Source: Oscillospiraceae bacterium (GTDB lineage Bacteria > Bacillota_A > Clostridia > Oscillospirales > WRJC01). From it: a DNA stretch of 33,880 nucleotides. Shown here in pieces: positions 23,937 through 31,662 of the stretch. Each line of letters opens with the position of its first letter. The stretch's first letter is position 1. A program made the translations under genes and the position numbers. The notes below the pieces were generated by a model that was not told the DNA's origin, made no database searches, and worked only from the letters and a program-made list of their open reading frames with translations. Location of the stretch: contig WQXD01000007.1 in NCBI GenBank assembly GCA_009785015.1, forward strand, positions 1 through 33,880. The letters run 5' to 3'.

Positions 23937-25543
23937 ACAGATTTTCGATATTATACCGCGATAACAGCGCGAAAAGGAGCCTTTTCGACGAACAGGACGA
24001 GCTTGACATTTCCGACGAGGGCTACAACTTCCAAAACATTCTGAGCGATTTGAATCTCGGCGAAATCAGCAAATGCACGACCCTGTCCTCCAAGGAGATA
24101 AATTATGTGCTCGGTATCGCCTCGGATTTCAAAAGCGGCGAAGAGGACGTCGCCGTACGGGTGGAAATCATAAAGGACTTTTTGGGCATACGGGACTTTT
24201 TTTTGAATTTCGAAAGGCAGATGCGTTATTTTGTCGAAGTCAAAGCCAAACTCGCCGACGCGAAGCGCAATATGATGAGGGCTTCAGCCGACATACAGAG
24301 CGAAACCTCTTTTTTGAACTACAACCGGATCGTGTCCGCCTGTTATTTTTTTTCGCTCACATACAAAACCATATTCAATCTGTACAGGGAGTTCAAATAC
24401 CCCCAGATAAAAAGCACGAAACTTCAGGAACTCGGGGATTTTCTGATCGATCTGGTCGAAAACAGCTCCTTTAAGCAGTTGGATGAGGAATGCAGGATAT
24501 TCTGCGACCATGTAAACGAAGGCGTGGTTTTTGACACGGATATAAAGATGAATTCCATTCTGAGGATCGTGTCTCTGAAACTGCGGGATTTCCGCTATAT
24601 CAAGCCCGTGCAGGCCGGTTTGTTCTATTCGGTCATGCGCGCTCTGGCGATTGAGGAAAAGGCGCAGAAAAACAAGCTCATATACATAGAAAAAACCTTC
24701 ACGCAGGAGAGCCTCATATCCAAAAACGACGACGCCTATCTGAAGGGCACCATAGAGCAGCAGATAAACCTGATTGCGCGAAGGCTCGCCTCCATATACG
24801 AGACCCTCATCGACCTGTTCTCAAATCTCTCGGGCGAGCTCACTTTCTATAAGTACGCCCTGAATATGATAGCATATATGAAAAGCGCGAATATTCCCTG
24901 CTGCTTGGCGGAAATTGCGGAAACGCCGGAGGGAACGGGGTGTTTTGCGGAGTTTTCGGGGCTTTGCGACGTCACTCTGGCTGTGGCGCACGGGGATGGG
25001 GGATCGGGGGCCGAAGTGGTGAAAAACGACTGCGCCATAAATGAAAACGACAAAACCAATCTCATAATCGGAGCCAACCAGAGCGGGAAAACCACATTTT
25101 TGCGCGCGCTGGGCTCGGCTCTGGTGTTCGCGCGCGTGGGGCTTCCGGTGCCCGCAATAAGAGCGAGGCTTGGTCTGTTCGCCAATCTGTACACCCATTT
25201 TCAAAGATACGACGAAGATTTGAAAAACGAAGGGCAGCTTGACACCGAGCTGGCCGAAATGGAAAAAATAGTGTATTCGGCCGACCAAAACAGCATTATA
25301 CTGATGAACGAGTCTTTTTCGTCAACCGGCCAGAAAGACGCGAAACAGATCGCCTGCGACGTCTTGTCGGCGCTCTCGCGCGTGGGCGCCAAGGTGATAT
25401 ACGTCACTCACATAACCGATATGCGCGAAAGGCTGAGGGAGGGGGGGCATCTCGGCGAATTTGAAAAGAAAAATATAAACCTGTACAGAACCGGACAGAA
25501 AGACGACGGGACCCCTTCGTTTAAAATAGAGAGGATTTTGTGA
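23933..25543 (+). CDS. MutS-like ABC ATPase B, partner of A
   Basis: 536 residues. ATPase motifs: Walker A GANQSGKTT (380-388), signature-like THFQRYDEDLKNEGQLDTEL (421-440), Walker B IILMNES with Asn459 and Glu460, then VTHITDM (His493). The Walker A and NESFSS region resembles a known but poorly studied family of MutS-like proteins. N-terminal ~340 residues are helical with no mismatch-recognition domain. It is only distantly similar to ATPase A. The start at ATG 23933 overlaps A's TGA by 4 nt; longer upstream frame lies in A. Its TGA overlaps the GTGAGG ribosome-site region of ruvC, which starts 8 nt later. Confidence 0.85.
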   Translation: MNRFSILYRDNSAKRSLFDEQDELDISDEGYNFQNILSDLNLGEISKCTTLSSKEINYVLGIASDFKSGEEDVAVRVEIIKDFLGIRDFFLNFERQMRYFVEVKAKLADAKRNMMRASADIQSETSFLNYNRIVSACYFFSLTYKTIFNLYREFKYPQIKSTKLQELGDFLIDLVENSSFKQLDEECRIFCDHVNEGVVFDTDIKMNSILRIVSLKLRDFRYIKPVQAGLFYSVMRALAIEEKAQKNKLIYIEKTFTQESLISKNDDAYLKGTIEQQINLIARRLASIYETLIDLFSNLSGELTFYKYALNMIAYMKSANIPCCLAEIAETPEGTGCFAEFSGLCDVTLAVAHGDGGSGAEVVKNDCAINENDKTNLIIGANQSGKTTFLRALGSALVFARVGLPVPAIRARLGLFANLYTHFQRYDEDLKNEGQLDTELAEMEKIVYSADQNSIILMNESFSSTGQKDAKQIACDVLSALSRVGAKVIYVTHITDMRERLREGGHLGEFEKKNINLYRTGQKDDGTPSFKIERIL

Positions 25544-25551
25544 GGTCATTT

Positions 25552-26055
25552 ATGATTATTTTGGGAATAGACCCGGGGCTCGCGACTGTCGGGTACGGCG
25601 TTTTGAAATATGAAAAACACAAATTCACCACGATAGACTACAACGCGGTAATAACGCCCCCGCACATCCCGGTGCACGACCGCCTGATTATGATATACGA
25701 CGATTTGCAGAAAATCATAGACCTGCACAAACCCGACGACCTCGCCATAGAGGAGCTGTTCTACAACACAAACCAGAAGACCGTCATCGCGGTGTGCGAG
25801 GCCAGAGGCGTCATTTTGCTGTGCGCGCGCCAAAACGGGCTGAATATAAGCGAATACACGCCGCTGCAGGTAAAGCAGGCCGTTGTGGGCTACGGGCGCG
25901 CGGAAAAAATCCAGGTCCAGTCGATGGTAAAAAACATACTCAACCTCGAAAAAATCCCGCGGCCCGACGACGCCGCCGACGCCGTGGCGCTCGCCATCTG
26001 CCACGCGCACTCAAAACCCACAAATTCGCTTTTCAGCGCATTAAAAGCCAAATAA
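25552..26055 (+). CDS. ruvC: Holliday junction resolvase RuvC
   Basis: 167 residues; nicks Holliday junctions symmetrically during recombination. RNase H-like catalytic acids are present: Asp7 (LGIDPGL), Glu67 (LAIEELF), and Asp140/Asp143 in DDAADAVALA. The normal family length. ATG 25552 is chosen with GAGG 6 nt upstream, rather than a GTG four codons earlier that overlaps the preceding stop. It is 8 nt downstream of MutS-like B. Confidence 0.97.
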   Translation: MIILGIDPGLATVGYGVLKYEKHKFTTIDYNAVITPPHIPVHDRLIMIYDDLQKIIDLHKPDDLAIEELFYNTNQKTVIAVCEARGVILLCARQNGLNISEYTPLQVKQAVVGYGRAEKIQVQSMVKNILNLEKIPRPDDAADAVALAICHAHSKPTNSLFSALKAK

Positions 26056-26089
26056 CAAATAAATATAAAAACCGGGGAGATTTTTAGGT

Positions 26090-26704
26090 ATGTATTATCA
26101 CATAGAGGGCATACTCGCCTACAAGGAAGCCAATATGGCGGTTATCGACTGCGGCGGGGTGGGCTATAAACTGAATATAAGCTATACCACTTATTCCAGG
26201 CTCCCCGAAACGGGGAAAAAAATAAAATTGTTCTCGCATCTGGTGGTAAAAGACGACGCGCTCGACTTGCTCGGATTCTGCGATTTGTCGGAAAAGAACG
26301 CCTTTTTGATGCTCACCTCGATTTCGGGGATCGGCGTCAAGGTCGCCACTTCGGTGCTGTCGGTGCTGACCCCCGAAAAATTCGCCTATGCCGTGGCCTC
26401 GGGGGATTACAAGGAGATTTCGGCGGCTCAGGGGGTGAGCGCGAAAACGGCGCAGAAGATAATCCTCGAGCTCAAGGACAAAATAGACAAAGACGGCGCC
26501 TCCCCGGCAAAATCGGGTTTTGCCGAGCCATCCCCCGCCGGGGAAGCCGCCCCTGCGGGAAATATAAGGGGGGACGCGATAATTGCGCTCATGGCTGTGG
26601 GCTATTCCAGGACGGAAGCGGGCGAAGCGTTGAAAAACATGGATTTTTCCAAACCGCTCGAGGAGATAATCAAGCTCAGCCTCCGAAACCTCGCCAAGAA
26701 GTAG
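26090..26704 (+). CDS. ruvA: Holliday junction branch migration protein RuvA
   Basis: 204 residues; forms the tetramer that binds the four-way junction and loads RuvB. The OB-fold N-terminus (MYYHIEGILAYKEANMAVID) is followed by two helix-hairpin-helix motifs (LTSISGIGVKVATSVLS and AAQGVSAKTAQKIILELKDK), an acidic/Pro/Ala linker, and the C-terminal domain III (DAIIALMAVGYSRTEAGEAL) that contacts RuvB. It is 34 nt after ruvC. The 46-nt gap to ruvB is almost entirely purine on the plus strand. Confidence 0.97.
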   Translation: MYYHIEGILAYKEANMAVIDCGGVGYKLNISYTTYSRLPETGKKIKLFSHLVVKDDALDLLGFCDLSEKNAFLMLTSISGIGVKVATSVLSVLTPEKFAYAVASGDYKEISAAQGVSAKTAQKIILELKDKIDKDGASPAKSGFAEPSPAGEAAPAGNIRGDAIIALMAVGYSRTEAGEALKNMDFSKPLEEIIKLSLRNLAKK

Positions 26705-26750
26705 GGATAAAAGTAAAGAAAAGAAAGAAAAGAAGGGATAAAAATATCAC

Positions 26751-27839
26751 ATGGATACGCAAAATAACGATATCGAAAATTACGGCGAGTACGACGAAGA
26801 CGAAAATATGCGCGTGGTCTCGACAAAATATCAGGACGACGACGGCAGCGCGGAGCTGTCGCTGAGGCCGAAAACCCTGAGGGAATACATCGGCCAGGAC
26901 AAGGTGAAGGAAAACCTCAGGGTATTCATCGAGGCGGCAAAAGAGAGAAGCGAAAGTTTGGACCACGTGCTGCTTTACGGCCCCCCCGGCCTCGGGAAAA
27001 CCACCCTGGCCGCAATAATCGCAAACGAGATGGGCGTGGCCGTGCGGACCACTTCGGGGCCCGCAATAGAGAGGCAGGGCGATCTGGCCGCGATTTTGTC
27101 GGGGCTCTCCGACGGAGACGTTTTGTTTATCGACGAAATCCACAGGCTCTCGAGGGTGGTCGAGGAAGTTTTGTACGCCGCGATGGAGGACTACGTTTTC
27201 GATATAGTGATCGGCAAGGGCCCCTCCGCGCGCAGTATCAGGATAGATCTTCCGAAGTTCACCCTTGTGGGGGCCACCACGAGGGCGGGCCAGCTGTCTT
27301 CCCCCCTGCGCGACAGGTTCGGAATAGTGCAGAGGCTCGATATGTACGAAAAAGAGCAGCTTGTGGTGATAGTCAAGCGCAGCGCCTCGATTCTGGGCAT
27401 GGAGATAGACGAGAGCGGCGCCTCCGAGATCGCCTCGCGCTCAAGGGGCACCCCGCGCGTCGCCAACAGGATACTCAAAAGGGTGCGCGATTTCGCGCAG
27501 GTCCGGGCGAGCGGCGTCATCGACAGCGAAGTCGCCGACAAGGCGCTGACCATGCTCGAGATAGACAAGCTCGGCCTCGATTCCACAGACAGGAGGATGC
27601 TCGAGGCCATCATAAAGTTTTTCGACGGCGGACCGGTGGGCCTCGACACGCTGGCCGCGACGATAAACGAGGAATCCATAACCCTGGAGGACGCAGTCGA
27701 GCCCTTTTTGATGCAAATCGGCTTTCTGAACAGGACCCCGCGCGGCAGGTGCGCCACGAGGGGCGCTTATGAACATCTGAAAATGGAATACAGGGCGAAC
27801 CTCTCCGGCCAGATATCGCTCGTCGATGAAGAAGAATAA
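26751..27839 (+). CDS. ruvB: Holliday junction branch migration ATPase RuvB
   Basis: 362 residues; AAA+ motor. Walker [10 protein letters not shown] (77-85), Walker B/DEIHR (FIDEIHRL, Asp128, Glu129), sensor 1 [20 protein letters not shown] with the arginine finger region, and the C-terminal winged helix with [12 protein letters not shown] are all present. The first ~35 residues are an acidic extension longer than in Escherichia coli. Complete length. Confidence 0.98.
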   Translation: MDTQNNDIENYGEYDEDENMRVVSTKYQDDDGSAELSLRPKTLREYIGQDKVKENLRVFIEAAKERSESLDHVLLYGPPGLGKTTLAAIIANEMGVAVRTTSGPAIERQGDLAAILSGLSDGDVLFIDEIHRLSRVVEEVLYAAMEDYVFDIVIGKGPSARSIRIDLPKFTLVGATTRAGQLSSPLRDRFGIVQRLDMYEKEQLVVIVKRSASILGMEIDESGASEIASRSRGTPRVANRILKRVRDFAQVRASGVIDSEVADKALTMLEIDKLGLDSTDRRMLEAIIKFFDGGPVGLDTLAATINEESITLEDAVEPFLMQIGFLNRTPRGRCATRGAYEHLKMEYRANLSGQISLVDEEE

Positions 27840-27848
27840 AAAAAGCCG

Positions 27849-28715
27849 ATGATATACGTAAATAACTGGGAGGATTACGCCCTGCTCGACGTTTCCGACG
27901 CAAACAGGCTGGAGCGCTGGGGAAAATATATACTGATACGCCCCGACCCGCAGGCCATATGGCAAAAAAAAAGCAGCGCTTTGTGGGATATGGCCGACGC
28001 CGTGTACAGGCGTTCGCCGAGCGGCGGCGGGGCGTGGGATTTCAAAAAAAAGCTGCCGGAAAAATGGACGATTGGCTATAATCCGCTCGGACTTGAATTC
28101 GAGGTTTCCCCCATGGGGTTCAAGCACATGGGGCTCTTTCCCGAGCAGGCGGCCAACTGGAATTACATGGCGGATAAAATAAAAAAAGCAAACCGGAAAA
28201 TATCCGCGCTCAATATGTTCGCCTATACGGGGGGCGCGACTATCGCCTGCGCGAAAGCGGGGGCGGGCGTGTGCCATGTCGACGCGCAGAAAAATATCAT
28301 AACCATGGCAAAGCAGAACGCGCGGCTCTCCGGGCTCGAAGCCGCGGATATCAGGTATATTTCCGACGACTGCTCCAAATTTGCCGCCCGCGAGCTGAGA
28401 AGGGGCAGAAAATACGACGCGGTGATTCTGGACCCGCCTTCATTCGGCAGGGGCGCGAAGGGCGAGATGTGGAAAATCGAGGACGACCTGTTTGAGCTGC
28501 TCAAGTTGGCGGCGGATATACTCTCCGACGACCCGCTGTTTGTGCTCGTGAATCTGTACACTGCGGGGCTCGCGCCTTCATGCGCGGGATATATGCTCTC
28601 GCTTTTGTTTTCGGGCCGCTTTGGCGGCGCGGTCGAGTCCGACGAAATAGGGATATACGCCGAAAGCGCGAAGGCCCCGTTTCCGTGCGGGGCCTTTTCG
28701 AGGTGGAGCAGATAG
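27849..28715 (+). CDS. RlmI/RsmC-like class I SAM-dependent rRNA methyltransferase
   Basis: 288 residues. Motif I is LNMFAYTGGATIACAKAGAG (about 121-140), an acidic SAM-binding residue follows in HVDAQK, and the catalytic DPPSFGRG is at 195-202. This Asp-Pro-Pro-Ser/Phe arrangement matches the RlmI/RlmKL C-terminal domain group that methylates 23S rRNA. The N-terminal PUA domain of RlmI is missing; instead there is a WEDYALLDVSDANRLERWG segment seen in shorter homologues. The site modified is unknown. It is 9 nt downstream of ruvB, with no clear ribosome site. The last codons overlap a terminator-like hairpin. Confidence 0.85.
   Translation: MIYVNNWEDYALLDVSDANRLERWGKYILIRPDPQAIWQKKSSALWDMADAVYRRSPSGGGAWDFKKKLPEKWTIGYNPLGLEFEVSPMGFKHMGLFPEQAANWNYMADKIKKANRKISALNMFAYTGGATIACAKAGAGVCHVDAQKNIITMAKQNARLSGLEAADIRYISDDCSKFAARELRRGRKYDAVILDPPSFGRGAKGEMWKIEDDLFELLKLAADILSDDPLFVLVNLYTAGLAPSCAGYMLSLLFSGRFGGAVESDEIGIYAESAKAPFPCGAFSRWSR
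28671..28698. terminator. Terminator-like hairpin inside the 3' end of the methyltransferase gene
   Basis: AAGGCCCCG (28671-28679) pairs perfectly with CGGGGCCTT (28688-28696), followed by TT, ending 17 nt before the stop codon. It could terminate either of the two converging transcripts, and its stem encodes KAPFPCGAF near the C-terminus. Confidence 0.6.
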
Positions 28716-28720
28716 CTTTG

Positions 28721-30223
28721 TCACTCTATTGCGAGGATGGCGTCGATCTTTTTTTGCATCGCCCGGAGGTCGGAGGCTTCCTGTTTTTCGTATGCCGAGA
28801 TAAAATCCCTTTTCTGCTGGGCTATGGTATTGACCCACAGGCCTGTAAGGCCGCTGCTCATCACATACGCCGGGTCGAACACTTTGCTGTCGAAGAGTAT
28901 CTTGAGCATCTCCACGGATTCTTCGTCCCTGACCAATTTCACATTCAGCACCACGTCGTAATAGACCGGGAGTATGTCCTTGTAGGACAGATACGACAGC
29001 TCCTCGATGATTATCCCCGTCCATTCCGGGTTCGGCAGCATGAGGGGTATCGACATCATGGAGGCGTGGCCGTCGACATAGGCGTAATATCTCTCCTGGG
29101 CGGATTCGTATTTCGGGAAGGGCACTATGCCGAAATCGAACTCGGTGTTTCTGAGCTCGTTCACGCGGCAGAGCTGGTTGCCGTAGAAAACGCCCAGCGA
29201 ATTTGCGAACATACCGACTGTGTCCCCCGTAAACCACCAGAGCTCCTTGCTGTATGAGTTTTCGCTGTTCATTATATCGTATGTCTTGTCGTAAATATCG
29301 AGGGTTTTGGGGTTTATGAGGTCGAGGACGGGTATGTCGTTTTCGTCTTTTTTCATCATATGGCCGCCGCCGGCCCATAAAAACTGCACGGCCGCGGTGC
29401 AGATATAGCCGTAGCGGTCCTTGTCGTCCATTTTGCCGTCGCCGTTTAAGTCCGCTGTGCCGGATTTTATCAGCTCCGCGAATTTGTCGAAAGTCCAGCG
29501 GTCGGTTTTGACCAACTCATAAGGGTCCTCCACGCCGTAATCCTTCATCAGCTGCTTATTGAAAAATATGCAGTAAAGGTTTTCGTTTGTGGAAAAGCTC
29601 AAATCGCTCAAGCCCATATACAGCCTGTTTCCTATCGAACAGCCTTCATTGGCCCCAAGGTTCCAGTAAGGCTTTTTTGTGTCGATGTTCGGAAATGCCG
29701 CTATGTCGTAAAAGACCCCTTTTGTCGCGCTGTCGATCCCGTACATCATGTGGGTCATCAGCAGATCGTAGGACTTGTCGCCCGCCTTGACGCTTCTTTC
29801 GACAATCGCGTTGGCCTGGGTTTCGCCGCTTCCCTCCAAAAACGTGTCCATTTCAAATTTGCAGTTGTACTTTTCCTCGAGCGCCGTATTGCGCCTGTAC
29901 ACCGCGTCGTTGATCAAATCGCCGGTTTCCGTCTCGGATATAAGGTCGCGGGTATGCACGGGATAGGGATGGTAATACGCGTCGTCGTCGCGCGTGGCGA
30001 ACTTGAAGACGTATCCCCCCATGTCGACGGGCTCGAAATTCGGGTTATACCGCGTTTTGTCGTCGGCGTTGTCGGCCGCTTCGCTTGAATCTTCCGCGCC
30101 GTCGTTTTTTTGTTCGTCCTGCTTTTGGCCGTCCTGCTTTGAGTCGCCGCAGGAAGCCGAGGCAATCGCCGTAACTGCCAGCAGCAGGGCAAGCAAAAAA
30201 GCGATTATTTTTTTGTGTTTCAT
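28721..30223 (-). CDS. Extracellular solute-binding lipoprotein (SBP 3)
   Basis: 500 residues. Signal peptide with lipobox ASASC (Cys25), then a Lys/Gln/Asp/Glu-rich linker to about residue 60. The fold begins DMGGYVFKF and contains KPYWN (184-188) and the EF-hand-type loop DLNGDGKMDDKD (258-269) followed by RYG. DFGIVPFPKY and VRDEESVEMLK match the other three paralogues. The ATG at 30223 has GGAGAG upstream. It is transcribed divergently from the glycosidase-like gene, and its stop lies 5 nt from the end of the methyltransferase gene. A TATAAT at 30263-30268 (minus) is a plausible -10 with a weak -35. Confidence 0.88.
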   Translation of the reverse strand: MKHKKIIAFLLALLLAVTAIASASCGDSKQDGQKQDEQKNDGAEDSSEAADNADDKTRYNPNFEPVDMGGYVFKFATRDDDAYYHPYPVHTRDLISETETGDLINDAVYRRNTALEEKYNCKFEMDTFLEGSGETQANAIVERSVKAGDKSYDLLMTHMMYGIDSATKGVFYDIAAFPNIDTKKPYWNLGANEGCSIGNRLYMGLSDLSFSTNENLYCIFFNKQLMKDYGVEDPYELVKTDRWTFDKFAELIKSGTADLNGDGKMDDKDRYGYICTAAVQFLWAGGGHMMKKDENDIPVLDLINPKTLDIYDKTYDIMNSENSYSKELWWFTGDTVGMFANSLGVFYGNQLCRVNELRNTEFDFGIVPFPKYESAQERYYAYVDGHASMMSIPLMLPNPEWTGIIIEELSYLSYKDILPVYYDVVLNVKLVRDEESVEMLKILFDSKVFDPAYVMSSGLTGLWVNTIAQQKRDFISAYEKQEASDLRAMQKKIDAILAIE

Positions 30224-30319
30224 TTTTTATCTCTCCTCAAATTTAAATCATTACATTTTCATATTATATACAAATTATTTCAAAAATATTAATGCATTGG
30301 AAATTTACTTGCCGTTCAA

Positions 30320-30347
30320 ATATTTCCCGCCGGAAATATGGTATAAT
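30320..30347 (+). promoter_or_regulatory. Extended -10 promoter with palindromic operator candidate
   Basis: A perfect inverted repeat ATATTTCC-CGCC-GGAAATAT (30320-30339) runs into TGgTATAAT (30339-30347), an extended -10 box. The palindrome covers the -35 region; no consensus -35 is present. This is a natural place for repressor or activator control of the glycosidase-like/SBP 4 unit, and possibly of divergent SBP 3. Confidence 0.65.
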
Positions 30348-30384
30348 CGGTAAAACCAAACATCGATTAAGGGAGGAAAAATTC

Positions 30385-31620
30385 ATGGCAAACAATTTAA
30401 CCGATCTGTGCCGGGGGCGTTACCCCGCGGGCCTTTTCTATTTTTCCCGGGAGCTGTGGACCGACGAAGGCGTAAAACAGGCGGCTGAAACCGGGGCGGA
30501 TTTTATCATGGCGGTCGAATCGCCCGAGCCGCTTACGGACCTGTGCGAAAAGTACAATCTCGGCATTATTTCGACTTCGAACATAACGCCCATGTGGTGG
30601 GGCGGAGACGGCGACAACGCCGGAGGCTATGCCGCGCATTTCCCCGTGGAAAGACTCGACGAAATACAAAAAACCTATCCCGAAAGCCCCGCGGTATGGG
30701 GCGATTATCCGGTGGACGAACCGAACTCGAAGGATTTCGCGCATATAGACAAAGTGGTGAAGCGCTATACGGAACTGTTCCCGGACAAGCTGCCCTTTAT
30801 CAATCTGTACCCGAATTACGCGAGCATCCCCAAAAACACGGGAGAAGAAGTGGTTTCGCAGCTGGGCAACTTCTCCTACGCGGAGCATATCGACCAGTAT
30901 GTGCGCGAAGTAGGCCTGCCGTATATATGCTTCGACTATTACCCTTTCACCGGGGTGTTTTCCACATACCTCGAAAATCTCGACATTGTGGCAAGGGCCT
31001 GCAAAAGCTCAAAAAAAGAGATGTGGGTCATAATCCAGACGGGCGCCTGGAAAGCCGAAGCCGCTCTCGAAGCCCATCAGCTCGACTGGCAGGTATATCT
31101 GTGTCTGGCATACGGGGCAAAGGCGATCATACACGCGAGCTATTCAAAAGGCTGGTGGGACGAGTCCACATCCTGCGTAAATCTCAAGGGCGAAAAAAAC
31201 CCCATTTATGAATACGCGAAGCGCATAAACTCCGTACTGCATTCCCTGCTCGGCTCGGAATTTTTGAAATACGAATATCTGCACACCGGGGTATGCGGCG
31301 ATATCGCCTCTTCGGACGAGCGCATCCGATCGCAGCTTTCCAAACAGGCCGGCGTCGAAAAACCCTCGGGGCTGCCGGATATAACAATCGAAGCGGACAG
31401 GGCGGTCGTGGCCGGATATTTCAAAAAAAGCGACGGTTTCGCGGTCATGCTGACAAATTCGCACAACCCCTTCGACAAATCGGTTCCGGCAAAGCTGAAG
31501 CTCAAAGCCCCCGGCTGCAAAAAGATAAACATATACGGGGCACAGCAGAGCTCGGCGGATGCGGAATCGGCCGAGTTCCGGCTTGAAAGCGGCCAAGGCG
31601 CCTTTGTCACTTTCGGGTGA
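30385..31620 (+). CDS. Putative TIM-barrel glycoside hydrolase-like protein
   Basis: 411 residues, no signal peptide, so intracellular. Features suggest a clan GH-A-like barrel: VWGDYPVDEPNSKDF (Glu112 candidate acid/base), YICFDYYPF (Asp184), VIIQTGAW, and a WQVYLCLAYGAKAIIHASY segment that in related enzymes lines the active site, then a C-terminal beta-rich domain (about 330-411) with NIYGAQ. I cannot assign a CAZy family or a substrate. ATG 30385 is preceded by GGGAGG; a longer frame upstream would run through the promoter. SBP 4 follows after 42 nt, so both likely act on the same carbohydrate. Alternative: a non-hydrolytic TIM-barrel protein. Confidence 0.65.
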   Translation: MANNLTDLCRGRYPAGLFYFSRELWTDEGVKQAAETGADFIMAVESPEPLTDLCEKYNLGIISTSNITPMWWGGDGDNAGGYAAHFPVERLDEIQKTYPESPAVWGDYPVDEPNSKDFAHIDKVVKRYTELFPDKLPFINLYPNYASIPKNTGEEVVSQLGNFSYAEHIDQYVREVGLPYICFDYYPFTGVFSTYLENLDIVARACKSSKKEMWVIIQTGAWKAEAALEAHQLDWQVYLCLAYGAKAIIHASYSKGWWDESTSCVNLKGEKNPIYEYAKRINSVLHSLLGSEFLKYEYLHTGVCGDIASSDERIRSQLSKQAGVEKPSGLPDITIEADRAVVAGYFKKSDGFAVMLTNSHNPFDKSVPAKLKLKAPGCKKINIYGAQQSSADAESAEFRLESGQGAFVTFG

Positions 31621-31662
31621 GTCAAAATATATCATTGTAAAAAAAGCGGGAGGAAAAAATCC

